From contig NZ_MOBK01000008.1 of assembly GCF_003732265.1 (NCBI RefSeq), forward strand, positions 248,001 to 312,000: a stretch of 64,000 bases of DNA, given 5' to 3'. The notes under the pieces were generated by a model. The model was not told where the DNA came from. It saw nothing but the letters and a program-made list of their open reading frames with translations, and did no database searches. Of the stretch, positions 51,764-60,338 are shown in pieces. Within the stretch, counting starts at the first letter, position 1. Each line of letters starts with the position of its first letter. This DNA is from Pseudomonas brassicacearum. Lineage in GTDB: Bacteria > Pseudomonadota > Gammaproteobacteria > Pseudomonadales > Pseudomonadaceae. A program made the position numbers and the translations under genes.

Positions 51764-53049
51764 TGCGGTTTTTTATCCGAAAAGCTATCCGATGAGCCCT
51801 CATTCAGGGCAAAGAGCTCTTGAGCCATGGCCAGCGCATCGAGGCGGCCTTCGGCAGAGAGCTTTTTCAGTTGCACGCTGGGCGCGTGCAACAGTTTGTT
51901 GGTCAGGCCGCGCGCCAGTTGCACCAGCACGTCTTCGGCGCTGGTGCCGTTGGCCAGCAGGCGCTGGGCCTTTTGTAATTCTTCGTCGCGCATGCGCTCG
52001 CTTTGCTGACGATAAGCCTTGAGCACATCCACCGCCGCCAGTTCCCGCAGGCGCACCATGAAATCTTCGGCGCCGACCGAGACCATCTCTTCCGCCGCCT
52101 GGGCGGCGCCCTGGCGACTCTTGAGGTTCTCGGCGACCACTTCGTGGAGATCGTCGACGCTGTACAGGTAAACGTCGTCGAGTTCACCGACTTCCGGCTC
52201 GATATCGCGCGGAACGGCGATGTCCACCATGAAGATCGGCTTGTGCTTGCGCAGTTTCAGCGCGCTTTCCACCGCGCCTTTGCCCAGGATCGGCAACTGG
52301 CTCGCGGTGGAGCTGATGACGATGTCGCTGCGCACCAGTTCGGCCGGGATGTCCGAAAGCAACACGGCGTGAGCACCGAACTGCTCGGCCAGAATGCTCG
52401 CGCGCTCCAGCGTGCGGTTGGCGACGACGATGCGCTTCACACCCAATTCATGCAGATGACGGGCGACCAGGGTGATGGTTTCACCGGCGCCGATCAACAG
52501 GGCCTGGCTGCGTTGCAGGTCGCTGAAAATCTGTTTGGCCAGGCTGACCGCGGCAAACGCCACGGACACCGGGTTTTCGCCGATGGCGGTGTCGGTGCGC
52601 ACTTGTTTGGCCGCGTTGAACGTCGCCTGAAACAAACGCCCGAGCAAAGGACCGATGGTGCCGGCCTCACGCGCCACGGCGTAAGCGGATTTCATCTGGC
52701 CGAGAATCTGCGGTTCGCCCAACACCAGCGAATCGAGCCCGGAGGCGACCCGCATCATGTGACGAACTGCCGCATCATCTTCGTGCACATAACTGCTCGC
52801 ACGCAGCTCTTCGAGGCTCAAATGGTGATAATCGGCCAGCCAGCGCAACACGATGTCAGCCGAAAGGTGATCCTGTTCTATATAGAGCTCACTGCGATTG
52901 CAGGTGGAGAGGATCGCAGCTTCGCGGCTGTCGGTGAGGCGGCAGAGCTGCTGCAAGGCCTCCACCAGCTGCTCAGGGGTAAAGGCCACGCGCTCGCGGA
53001 CGTCTACTGACGCAGTCTTGTGGTTGATACCGAGTGCAAGGAAGGCCAT
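51760..53049 (-). CDS. hemA: Glutamyl-tRNA reductase
   Basis: This 429-residue enzyme reduces Glu-tRNA to glutamate-1-semialdehyde, the first step of tetrapyrrole synthesis. The catalytic Cys is in LSTCNRSELY (about residue 50), and the NADPH site is LLIGAGETITLVARHL. It starts the operon hemA-prfA-prmC-moeB-murI and is divergent from the TPR-lolB operon with 182 bases between. Confidence 0.96.
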   Translation of the reverse strand: MAFLALGINHKTASVDVRERVAFTPEQLVEALQQLCRLTDSREAAILSTCNRSELYIEQDHLSADIVLRWLADYHHLSLEELRASSYVHEDDAAVRHMMRVASGLDSLVLGEPQILGQMKSAYAVAREAGTIGPLLGRLFQATFNAAKQVRTDTAIGENPVSVAFAAVSLAKQIFSDLQRSQALLIGAGETITLVARHLHELGVKRIVVANRTLERASILAEQFGAHAVLLSDIPAELVRSDIVISSTASQLPILGKGAVESALKLRKHKPIFMVDIAVPRDIEPEVGELDDVYLYSVDDLHEVVAENLKSRQGAAQAAEEMVSVGAEDFMVRLRELAAVDVLKAYRQQSERMRDEELQKAQRLLANGTSAEDVLVQLARGLTNKLLHAPSVQLKKLSAEGRLDALAMAQELFALNEGSSDSFSDKKPQ

Positions 53050-53231
53050 TCAAGGTCGCTGATGGTGACGTGAAGCCGGCAATTGTCCTACTTCGCCACA
53101 GACAGAACAACTACCGCTGACTATTGTCCCAATGTCCTGCCTCTATAAAGGCCTCGATTGAGACTCGGTTATGTTTGGCCGAAGGCTTGTGTCATGATGA
53201 TCCGACCGCAGGTTAGTCGTCCTCTTCCTAT

Positions 53232-54956
53232 ATGAATAGATCTTCCGCGTTGCTCCTCGCTTTTGTCTTCCTCAGCGGCTGCCAGGCCTTGGCACCCTCG
53301 TCGCCGGACGGTACGTCGCCGGTTGAAGACAGCACTCCGGCCCCTGAAAAGCCCAAGGTTTACAGCTCATTCAGTGAAGAAACCGTCTTCAGTCTGTTGA
53401 GTGCCGAACTGGCTGGCCAACGCAATCGTTTCGACATTGCGCTGGACAACTACGTGACCCAGGCCATCAACACCCAGGATCCGGGCATCTCCGAGCGGGC
53501 ATTTCGCATTGCCGAGTACCTGGGCGCCGATCAGGCCGCCCTGGACACCGCGCTGATCTGGGCAAAAAACGCCCCGAACGACCTCGAAGCGCAACGCGCA
53601 GCTGCCGTACAACTGGCGCGCGCCGGTCGTTATGACGACTCCATGGTCTACATGGAGAAAGTCCTGCAAGGCAAAGGCGACACACATTTCGACTTCCTTG
53701 CCCTGTCCGCCGCCGATACCGACCAGGACACGCGCAACGGCTTGATGAAAAGTTTCGACCGTTTGTTGCAGCGCCATCCGAAAAACAGCCAGCTGATTTT
53801 TGGCAAGGCCCTGTTGATGCAACAGGACGGCGACGCCAAAGGTGCGCTGACCCTGCTGGAAGACAACCCACCAGACGACGGCGAAATCGCCCCGATCCTT
53901 TTGCGCGCGCGCCTGTTACAGGTGCTCAACCGTGGCGACGAAGCCTTGCCGCTGCTGCAAAAAAGCATCAAGAAATACCCGGACGACAAGCGCCTGCGCC
54001 TGACTTACGCGCGGATGCTGGTTGAGCAGGACCGCATAGCAGACGCCAAAGCCGAGTTTTCCAGCCTGGTGCAGCAATACCCGGAAGACGACGAGTTGCG
54101 TTATTCCCTGGCACTGGTCTGCCTGGAAGCCAAGGACTGGGACGAGGCCAAGAATCTGCTTGAAGACCTGATCGCCCGCGAAAGCCACGTCGACTCTGCT
54201 CACCTGAACCTTGGCCGTATCGCCGAAGAACGCAACGACCCTCAAGGTGCGCTGATCGAGTACGCCAAAGTCGGGCCGGGTAACGACTACCTGCCGGCCC
54301 AATTGCGTCAGACCGACATTCTGATCAACAACGGCAAGACCGCCGAAGCTCAACGCCGCCTGGCCGCAGAGCGCGACGAGCAGCCGGATTACGCGATTCA
54401 GTTGTACCTGATCGAAGCCGAAACCCTGTCCGCCAATAATCAGGGCGACAAGGCCTGGGCTGTCCTGGACAAAGCCTTGCAGCAGTACCCGGACGATCTG
54501 AACCTGCTGTACACCCGCGCCATGCAGGCGGAAAAACGCAATGACCTGGCGCAGATGGAAAAAGACCTGCGCCTGATCATCAAGCGCGACCCGGACAACG
54601 CCATGGCACTCAATGCGCTCGGCTACACCCTGTCCGACCGCACCACGCGCTATGCCGAAGCCAAGGCCTTGATCGAACAGGCCCACCAGATCAATCCGGA
54701 AGACCCGGCGGTGCTCGACAGCCTCGGCTGGGTGAACTTCCGCCTGGGTAATCTCGATGAAGCCGAGCGCTATCTGCGCCAGGCACTGGAGCGTTTCCCC
54801 GATCAGGAAGTCGCCGCCCATCTGGGTGAAGTGCTGTGGGCCAATGGCAAACAGCGCGAAGCCAAACAAGTCTGGGGAAAATTCCTCAAGGAACAACCCG
54901 ACAGCCCTACCCTGCGCGCTACCATCAAGCGCCTGACCGGATCAGAGACTCTTTAA
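53232..54956 (+). CDS. TPR repeat lipoprotein (PA4667-like)
   Basis: This 574-residue precursor has a lipobox (FLSGC, Cys17) and then many tetratricopeptide repeats along its whole length, for example ALNALGYTL and SLGWVNFRLGNLDEAERYL near the end. It lies 4 bases upstream of lolB, an arrangement conserved in Pseudomonas. An outer-membrane protein-interaction role is likely; no specific function is established. Confidence 0.9.
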   Translation: MNRSSALLLAFVFLSGCQALAPSSPDGTSPVEDSTPAPEKPKVYSSFSEETVFSLLSAELAGQRNRFDIALDNYVTQAINTQDPGISERAFRIAEYLGADQAALDTALIWAKNAPNDLEAQRAAAVQLARAGRYDDSMVYMEKVLQGKGDTHFDFLALSAADTDQDTRNGLMKSFDRLLQRHPKNSQLIFGKALLMQQDGDAKGALTLLEDNPPDDGEIAPILLRARLLQVLNRGDEALPLLQKSIKKYPDDKRLRLTYARMLVEQDRIADAKAEFSSLVQQYPEDDELRYSLALVCLEAKDWDEAKNLLEDLIARESHVDSAHLNLGRIAEERNDPQGALIEYAKVGPGNDYLPAQLRQTDILINNGKTAEAQRRLAAERDEQPDYAIQLYLIEAETLSANNQGDKAWAVLDKALQQYPDDLNLLYTRAMQAEKRNDLAQMEKDLRLIIKRDPDNAMALNALGYTLSDRTTRYAEAKALIEQAHQINPEDPAVLDSLGWVNFRLGNLDEAERYLRQALERFPDQEVAAHLGEVLWANGKQREAKQVWGKFLKEQPDSPTLRATIKRLTGSETL

Positions 54957-54960
54957 GATT

Positions 54961-55578
54961 ATGTTTTTGCGCCACGTTATCGTTTTCAGTTTCATCGCCC
55001 TGCTCGCCGGTTGCGCGGGTTTCGGCGCTCGCGAATCCGTCGAAGGCCACGGTAACCCGGCCCAATGGCGTGAACACAAACAGCAATTGACCGCCCTCGA
55101 CGGCTGGCAGATCAACGGCAAGATCGGCATCCGCGCGCCCAAGGATTCGGGCAGCGGCACGTTGTTCTGGCTGCAACGTCAGGATTACTACGACATCCGC
55201 CTGTCCGGCCCGCTGGGTCGCGGCGCCGCACGCCTGACCGGCCGACCTGGCAAGGTTTCGCTGGAAGTGGCCAATCAGGGACGCTTTGACGCACCGAACC
55301 CGGAAATCCTGCTGGAAGAGCAACTGGGCTGGAAATTGCCAGTATCGAATCTGGCCTGGTGGGTCCGCGGGCTCCCGGCGCCAGACAGCAAAAGCAAGCT
55401 GAACCTGGATGCCGACAGCCGCCTGGCCAGCCTCGAACAGGACGGCTGGCAGGTCGAATACACCAGTTACACGCAACAAAACGGTTTTTGGCTGCCTGAG
55501 AAAATCAAGCTGCACGGCACCGACCTTGATGTCACGCTGGTGATCAAGGAATGGCAACCACGCAAGCTGGGGCAGTGA
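54961..55578 (+). CDS. lolB: Outer-membrane lipoprotein receptor LolB
   Basis: This 205-residue lipoprotein (lipobox LLAGC, Cys18) accepts lipoproteins from LolA and inserts them into the outer membrane. The WQINGKIGIRAP segment and the protruding-loop region are recognisable, and the length is typical. It stands between the TPR gene and ispE, which starts 2 bases after its stop. Confidence 0.94.
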   Translation: MFLRHVIVFSFIALLAGCAGFGARESVEGHGNPAQWREHKQQLTALDGWQINGKIGIRAPKDSGSGTLFWLQRQDYYDIRLSGPLGRGAARLTGRPGKVSLEVANQGRFDAPNPEILLEEQLGWKLPVSNLAWWVRGLPAPDSKSKLNLDADSRLASLEQDGWQVEYTSYTQQNGFWLPEKIKLHGTDLDVTLVIKEWQPRKLGQ

Positions 55579-55580
55579 AC

Positions 55581-56432
55581 ATGACCACCCCTCGCTTGAC
55601 GCTGCCCTCCCCGGCCAAACTCAATCTGATGCTGCACATCCTCGGTCGCCGTGAAGACGGTTACCACGAGTTGCAGACGATTTTTCAGTTCCTCGACTAC
55701 GGCGATGAAATCTCCTTCGCCGTACGCGACGACGGCGTGATCCGGTTGCACACCGAATTCGACGGCGTTCCCCACGACAGCAATCTGATCGTCAAGGCTG
55801 CGAAGCAACTTCAGGAGCAATCCGGTTGTGCGCTCGGCATCGATATCTGGATTGATAAAATCCTGCCCATGGGCGGCGGTATCGGCGGCGGCAGTTCCAA
55901 TGCCGCGACCACATTGCTCGGCCTGAATCATCTCTGGCAACTGGGCTGGGACGAGGATCGACTGGCTGCGCTGGGCCTCAAGCTGGGCGCTGACGTTCCG
56001 GTTTTCGTGCGTGGCCACGCCGCTTTTGCCGAAGGCGTAGGGGAGAAACTGACCCCTGTAGACCCCGAAGAACCGTGGTATGTCGTGCTGGTACCGCAAG
56101 TATCTGTAAGTACAGCAGAAATTTTTTCCGATCCGCTGTTGACACGTAACTCTCCTCCCATTAAAGTGCGCCCCGTTCCCAAGGGAAACAGTCGTAATGA
56201 CTGCTTGCCAGTAGTAGCAAGGCGTTATCCAGAGGTACGTAACGCATTGAATTTGTTAGGTAAATTTACCGAAGCAAAACTCACTGGCACTGGAAGTTGT
56301 GTGTTTGGGGGCTTCCCAAGCAAAGCTGAAGCTGATAAAGTCTCGGCCCTTCTTACAGAGACCCTTACAGGGTTTGTAGCAAAAGGAAGCAACGTTTCGA
56401 TGTTGCATCGCAAGCTGCAAAATCTGCTCTAA
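55581..56432 (+). CDS. ispE: 4-diphosphocytidyl-2-C-methyl-D-erythritol kinase
   Basis: This 283-residue GHMP kinase acts in the MEP isoprenoid pathway. It has PSPAKLNLMLHILGRREDGYH and the phosphate loop MGGGIGGGSSNAAT. The last 300 bases are much less GC-rich (about 46 percent by hand count over 56221-56400) than the first part and use different codons. An internal promoter-like pair lies at 56139-56167, probably serving the tRNA and prs. The protein reads through the region without a break. Confidence 0.95.
   Translation: MTTPRLTLPSPAKLNLMLHILGRREDGYHELQTIFQFLDYGDEISFAVRDDGVIRLHTEFDGVPHDSNLIVKAAKQLQEQSGCALGIDIWIDKILPMGGGIGGGSSNAATTLLGLNHLWQLGWDEDRLAALGLKLGADVPVFVRGHAAFAEGVGEKLTPVDPEEPWYVVLVPQVSVSTAEIFSDPLLTRNSPPIKVRPVPKGNSRNDCLPVVARRYPEVRNALNLLGKFTEAKLTGTGSCVFGGFPSKAEADKVSALLTETLTGFVAKGSNVSMLHRKLQNLL
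56139..56167 (+). promoter_or_regulatory. Internal promoter in ispE, likely for tRNA-Gln and prs
   Basis: A perfect TTGACA (56139-56144), a 17-base spacer and TAAAGT (56162-56167). It sits inside the AT-richer 3' part of ispE, about 300 bases upstream of the tRNA-Gln gene. Confidence 0.6.
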
Positions 56433-56468
56433 AGGAATCGATTACTGGGTAATCGTTGCAACAGATAC

Positions 56469-56543
56469 AGGGGCGTCGCCAAGCGGTAAGGCAGCAGGTT
56501 TTGATCCTGCCATGCGTTGGTTCGAATCCAGCCGCCCCTGCCA
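56469..56543 (+). tRNA. tRNA-Gln (anticodon TTG)
   Basis: The 75-base cloverleaf has acceptor stem AGGGGCG/CGCCCCT, anticodon stem GCAGG/CCTGC with loop TTTTGAT (anticodon TTG at 56501-56503), the T-loop TTCGAAT and encoded GCCA at the end. It lies between ispE and prs, as in P. aeruginosa. Confidence 0.97.
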
Positions 56544-56589
56544 TTTTCCTATACTCATCCAGGTTACCCTCAGCCTTCAGGTACTGCGC

Positions 56590-57531
56590 GTGTCCAAGAT
56601 GATGGTCTTTACGGGGAACGCCAACCCCGATCTGGCTCGACGTGTCGTACGTCAGCTGCATATCCCTCTCGGTGACATCTCTGTCGGCAAGTTTTCCGAC
56701 GGCGAAATTACAGCCGAGATCAATGAAAACGTCCGCGGTAAAGATGTCTTCATTATTCAGCCGACTTGCGCTCCGACCAACGATAACCTGATGGAACTGG
56801 TAGTGATGGCTGATGCCTTCCGCCGCTCCTCGGCTACTCGTATCACTGCTGTTATTCCTTACTTTGGTTATGCCCGTCAGGATCGCCGTCCGCGTTCCGC
56901 ACGTGTGGCTATCAGCGCGAAAGTCGTTGCTGACATGCTTACCGTAGTCGGCATCGACCGTGTTCTCACGGTTGATCTGCATGCTGACCAAATCCAGGGT
57001 TTCTTCGATATTCCGGTAGATAACATCTACGGCTCCCCTGTATTGGTGGATGACATTGAAGATCAGCGCTTCGAAAACCTGATGATCGTGTCCCCGGACA
57101 TTGGTGGCGTCGTGCGTGCACGTGCTGTTGCCAAATCCCTGGGCGTGGATCTCGGGATCATCGACAAACGCCGTGAGAAAGCCAATCACTCTGAAGTGAT
57201 GCATATCATCGGTGATGTCGAAGGGCGTACCTGTATTCTGGTCGATGACATGGTCGATACCGCCGGCACTCTGTGCCACGCGGCAAAGGCTTTGAAAGAG
57301 CATGGCGCTGCCAAGGTTTTCGCCTACTGCACACACCCTGTGCTGTCCGGTCGGGCGATCGAAAACATCGAAAATTCCATGCTGGACGAACTGGTGGTGA
57401 CTAACACCATCCCGTTGTCCGCTGCTGCACAAGCCTGCTCGCGTATCCGTCAACTGGATATCGCGCCGGTAGTTGCCGAGGCGGTCCGCCGCATCAGCAA
57501 TGAAGAATCGATCAGCGCGATGTTCCGCTAA
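56590..57531 (+). CDS. prs: Ribose-phosphate pyrophosphokinase
   Basis: This 313-residue enzyme makes PRPP from ribose 5-phosphate and ATP. Signatures are DLHADQIQGFFDIPVDN in pieces and the PRPP-binding VDDMVDTAGT. The GTG start at 56590 gives MSKMMVFTGNANPDLARRV, which matches Pseudomonas Prs exactly in length. Codon use is that of a highly expressed gene (many T-ending codons). A terminator follows. Confidence 0.97.
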   Translation: MSKMMVFTGNANPDLARRVVRQLHIPLGDISVGKFSDGEITAEINENVRGKDVFIIQPTCAPTNDNLMELVVMADAFRRSSATRITAVIPYFGYARQDRRPRSARVAISAKVVADMLTVVGIDRVLTVDLHADQIQGFFDIPVDNIYGSPVLVDDIEDQRFENLMIVSPDIGGVVRARAVAKSLGVDLGIIDKRREKANHSEVMHIIGDVEGRTCILVDDMVDTAGTLCHAAKALKEHGAAKVFAYCTHPVLSGRAIENIENSMLDELVVTNTIPLSAAAQACSRIRQLDIAPVVAEAVRRISNEESISAMFR

Positions 57532-57569
57532 GGGCCCTGCCCTTCTCGAATGTCTCGTTGACGAAAAGC

Positions 57570-57607
57570 GCCCCGCCCCGGCATTCCTGTCGGGGCGGGG
57601 CTTTTTT
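57570..57607 (+). terminator. Rho-independent terminator of prs
   Basis: GCCCCGCCCCG (57570-57580) pairs with CGGGGCGGGGC (57591-57601), followed by six T. It separates prs from rplY. Confidence 0.93.
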
Positions 57608-57672
57608 GCCCATATCGCCTTTAGCGCTGGTCGCAAACGCTGGGGCGAATGTGGTTATTTTGGAGATACAAC

Positions 57673-58275
57673 ATGAACGATTTTACTCTGAATGCTGAAG
57701 TGCGTTCCGACCTGGGGAAAGGTGCGAGCCGCCGCCTGCGTCGTCTCGCAAGCCTGGTACCAGCTGTAGTTTACGGTGGCGAAAAAGCCCCTGAATCCAT
57801 CAGCATGCTGGCTAAAGAAGTTGCCAAACTGCTCGAAAACGAAGCGGCTTACAGCCACATCATCGAGCTGAACGTTGGCGGCACCAAGCAAAACGTAATC
57901 ATCAAGGCTCTGCAACGTCACCCGGCCAAAGGCCACGTGCTGCACGCTGACTTCGTACGCGTAGTTGCCGGCCAAAAGCTGACCGCTATCGTTCCTGTGC
58001 ACTTCATCAACGAAGCTGCTCCAGTGAAGAAAGGCGGCGAGATCTCGCACGTTGTTGCTGAAATCGAAGTGACCTGCCTGCCAAAAGACCTGCCTGAATT
58101 CATCGAAGTTGACCTGGCTAACGCCGAAGTCGGCTCGATCATTCACTTGTCCGACCTCAAAGCCCCTAAAGGCGTTGAGTTTGTTGCTCTGGCACACGGT
58201 GATGACAAGGCTGTTGCCAACGTCCACGCTCCACGTGTTGCTCCAGAAGCTACCGAAGAAGGCGCAGCAGAGTAA
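57673..58275 (+). CDS. rplY: 50S ribosomal protein L25 (Ctc type)
   Basis: This 200-residue protein has the L25 N-terminal 5S-rRNA-binding part (LNAEVRSDLGKGASRRLRR) and the longer C-terminal TL5/Ctc domain. The start at 57673 has GGAG upstream. It lies between prs and pth, the typical order in Pseudomonas. Confidence 0.97.
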   Translation: MNDFTLNAEVRSDLGKGASRRLRRLASLVPAVVYGGEKAPESISMLAKEVAKLLENEAAYSHIIELNVGGTKQNVIIKALQRHPAKGHVLHADFVRVVAGQKLTAIVPVHFINEAAPVKKGGEISHVVAEIEVTCLPKDLPEFIEVDLANAEVGSIIHLSDLKAPKGVEFVALAHGDDKAVANVHAPRVAPEATEEGAAE

Positions 58276-58443
58276 TTTCACTCTGTTCGTCGGAGTGATT
58301 GGAACATCGCGGACTGGAACGTAGCGAGAAAGCGGGCGAGAACGCGGAGTTTACATAATGGTAAATGAGCAATTTTCGTCCACTTTCGCCGCACACACTG
58401 ATTGCGGCGATGTTATCCACCACTCCAAGGAAGGGCCCCTATC

Positions 58444-59028
58444 GTGACTGCCATTAAACTGATCGTTGGCCTGGGAAATCCAGGCGCTGAATACGAACAG
58501 ACCCGGCATAACGCAGGGGCCCTTTTTGTTGAGCGCATCGCGAACGCACAAGGGGTCAACCTTGTCGCCGATCGCAAATATTTTGGCCTGACCGGGCGCT
58601 ATTCGCATCAGGGTCAGGATGTTCGTCTGCTGATTCCCACCACCTACATGAACCGTAGCGGCCAGGCCGTAGCAGCTCTGGCGGGTTTCTTCCGCATCAA
58701 GCCTGAAGAAATCCTCGTGGCGCACGACGAACTCGATCTGCCTCCGGGCGTTGCCAAGCTCAAGCAGGGCGGCGGCCATGGCGGTCACAACGGGTTGCGC
58801 GACATCATTGCGCAACTGGGCAATCAGAACACCTTTCACCGCTTGCGGCTTGGCATTGGCCACCCGGGCGTTGCCAGTATGGTTTCAAATTTCGTCCTGG
58901 GTCGTGCGCCACGCGCCGAACAGGAAAAACTCGATGCCAGCATCGACTTTGCCCTCGGCGTGCTGCCGGATATCCTCGCCGGTGAATGGAACCGCGCGAT
59001 GAAAAACCTGCACAGCCAGAAGGCCTGA
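58444..59028 (+). CDS. pth: Peptidyl-tRNA hydrolase
   Basis: This 194-residue enzyme recycles peptidyl-tRNAs released from stalled ribosomes. It has KLIVGLGNPGAEYEQTRHN with the catalytic His, and YMNRSGQAV. The GTG start at 58444 follows AAGGAAGGG. It is 22 bases upstream of ychF, so they form an operon. Confidence 0.97.
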   Translation: MTAIKLIVGLGNPGAEYEQTRHNAGALFVERIANAQGVNLVADRKYFGLTGRYSHQGQDVRLLIPTTYMNRSGQAVAALAGFFRIKPEEILVAHDELDLPPGVAKLKQGGGHGGHNGLRDIIAQLGNQNTFHRLRLGIGHPGVASMVSNFVLGRAPRAEQEKLDASIDFALGVLPDILAGEWNRAMKNLHSQKA

Positions 59029-59050
59029 CTCACTCCTCGGGGAAAACACC

Positions 59051-60151
59051 ATGGGATTCAATTGCGGCATCGTCGGCCTGCCTAACGTCGGCAAGTCCAC
59101 CCTATTCAACGCCCTGACCAAATCCGGGATCGCGGCCGAGAACTTCCCCTTCTGCACCATCGAGCCGAACACCGGTATCGTGCCGATGCCGGATCCGCGT
59201 CTGGACGCCCTGGCAGCCATCGTCAATCCAAAGCGCATCCTGCCGACCACCATGGAATTCGTCGACATCGCAGGCCTGGTTGCCGGCGCCTCGAAAGGTG
59301 AAGGCCTGGGCAACAAGTTCCTCGCTAACATCCGTGAAACCGATGCCATCGCCCACGTGGTCCGCTGCTTCGAAGACGAGAACGTGATTCACGTCTCCAA
59401 CAGCGTCGACCCGAAACGCGACATCGAGATCATCGACCTGGAACTGATCTTCGCCGACCTCGACAGCTGCGAAAAGCAACTGCAGAAAGTCGCTCGCAAC
59501 GCCAAGGGTGGCGACAAGGACGCCGTGGTCCAGAAAGGCCTGCTCGAGCAATTGATCGCTCACTTCACCCTCGGCAAGCCTGCGCGCACGCTGATGAAGA
59601 ACATGGGCGCCGACGACAAGGCAGTGATTCGTGGCTTCCACCTGCTGACCACCAAGCCGGTCATGTACATCGCCAACGTCGCTGAAGACGGTTTCGAGAA
59701 CAACCCGCTGCTGGACATCGTCAAGGCCATCGCCGACGAAGAAGGCGCCATGGTGGTTCCGGTCTGCAACAAGATCGAAGCCGAAATCGCCGAGCTGGAA
59801 GACGGCGAAGAGAAAGACATGTTCCTCGAAGCCCTGGGCCTCGAAGAACCTGGCCTGAACCGCGTGATCCGCGCTGGCTACGAAATGCTGCACCTGCAGA
59901 CCTACTTCACCGCCGGAGTCGAAGAAGTCCGCGCCTGGACCGTCCGCGTCGGTGCCACCGCACCTCAAGCCGCTGGCGTGATCCACACCGACTTCGAAAA
60001 AGGCTTCATCCGTGCCGAAGTGATCGCGTACGACGACTTCATCCAGTACAAGGGCGAAGCCGGCACCAAAGAAGCCGGCAAATGGCGTCTGGAAGGCAAG
60101 GATTACATCGTTAAAGACGGCGACGTGATGCACTTCCGTTTCAACGTGTAA
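59051..60151 (+). CDS. ychF: Ribosome-binding ATPase YchF (Obg-like)
   Basis: This 366-residue P-loop NTPase has GLPNVGKSTLFNAL (G1), DIAGLVAGAS (G3) and a C-terminal TGS-like domain (TVRVGATAPQAAGVIHTD). It binds ribosomes and hydrolyses ATP. It is the last gene of pth-ychF and is followed by a terminator. Confidence 0.97.
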   Translation: MGFNCGIVGLPNVGKSTLFNALTKSGIAAENFPFCTIEPNTGIVPMPDPRLDALAAIVNPKRILPTTMEFVDIAGLVAGASKGEGLGNKFLANIRETDAIAHVVRCFEDENVIHVSNSVDPKRDIEIIDLELIFADLDSCEKQLQKVARNAKGGDKDAVVQKGLLEQLIAHFTLGKPARTLMKNMGADDKAVIRGFHLLTTKPVMYIANVAEDGFENNPLLDIVKAIADEEGAMVVPVCNKIEAEIAELEDGEEKDMFLEALGLEEPGLNRVIRAGYEMLHLQTYFTAGVEEVRAWTVRVGATAPQAAGVIHTDFEKGFIRAEVIAYDDFIQYKGEAGTKEAGKWRLEGKDYIVKDGDVMHFRFNV

Positions 60152-60165
60152 GACACACGCCCAAG

Positions 60166-60196
60166 AAAAAGCCGCGTTTGATACGCGGCTTTTTTG
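60166..60196 (+). terminator. Rho-independent terminator after ychF
   Basis: AAAAAGCCGCGT pairs with ACGCGGCTTTTTT around TTGAT. It begins 15 bases after the ychF stop. Confidence 0.95.
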
Positions 60197-60232
60197 TGCC
60201 TGAAATAAATCCCACTAACAACGCAGAACCAA

Positions 60233-60323
60233 TGTGGGAGCGGGCTTGCTCGCGAAGGCGGATTTTCAGTCGATATCGTTGTTGAATGTTAATCCGCTTT
60301 CGCGAGCAAGCCCGCTCCCACAT
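60233..60323. repeat. REP pair (family A, inverted)
   Basis: TGTGGGAGCGGGCTTGCTCG (about 60234) and the inverted TCGCGAGCAAGCCCGCTCCC (about 60300-60320) flank about 40 bases between the convergent ychF and MFS genes. Confidence 0.92.
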
Positions 60324-60338
60324 TTGATTTGTGTGGGA

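Noticed and set aside
56365..57636. Minus-strand frame of 423 codons opposite prs and across the tRNA
   Set aside because: It spans tRNA-Gln and a terminator in antisense and mirrors prs.
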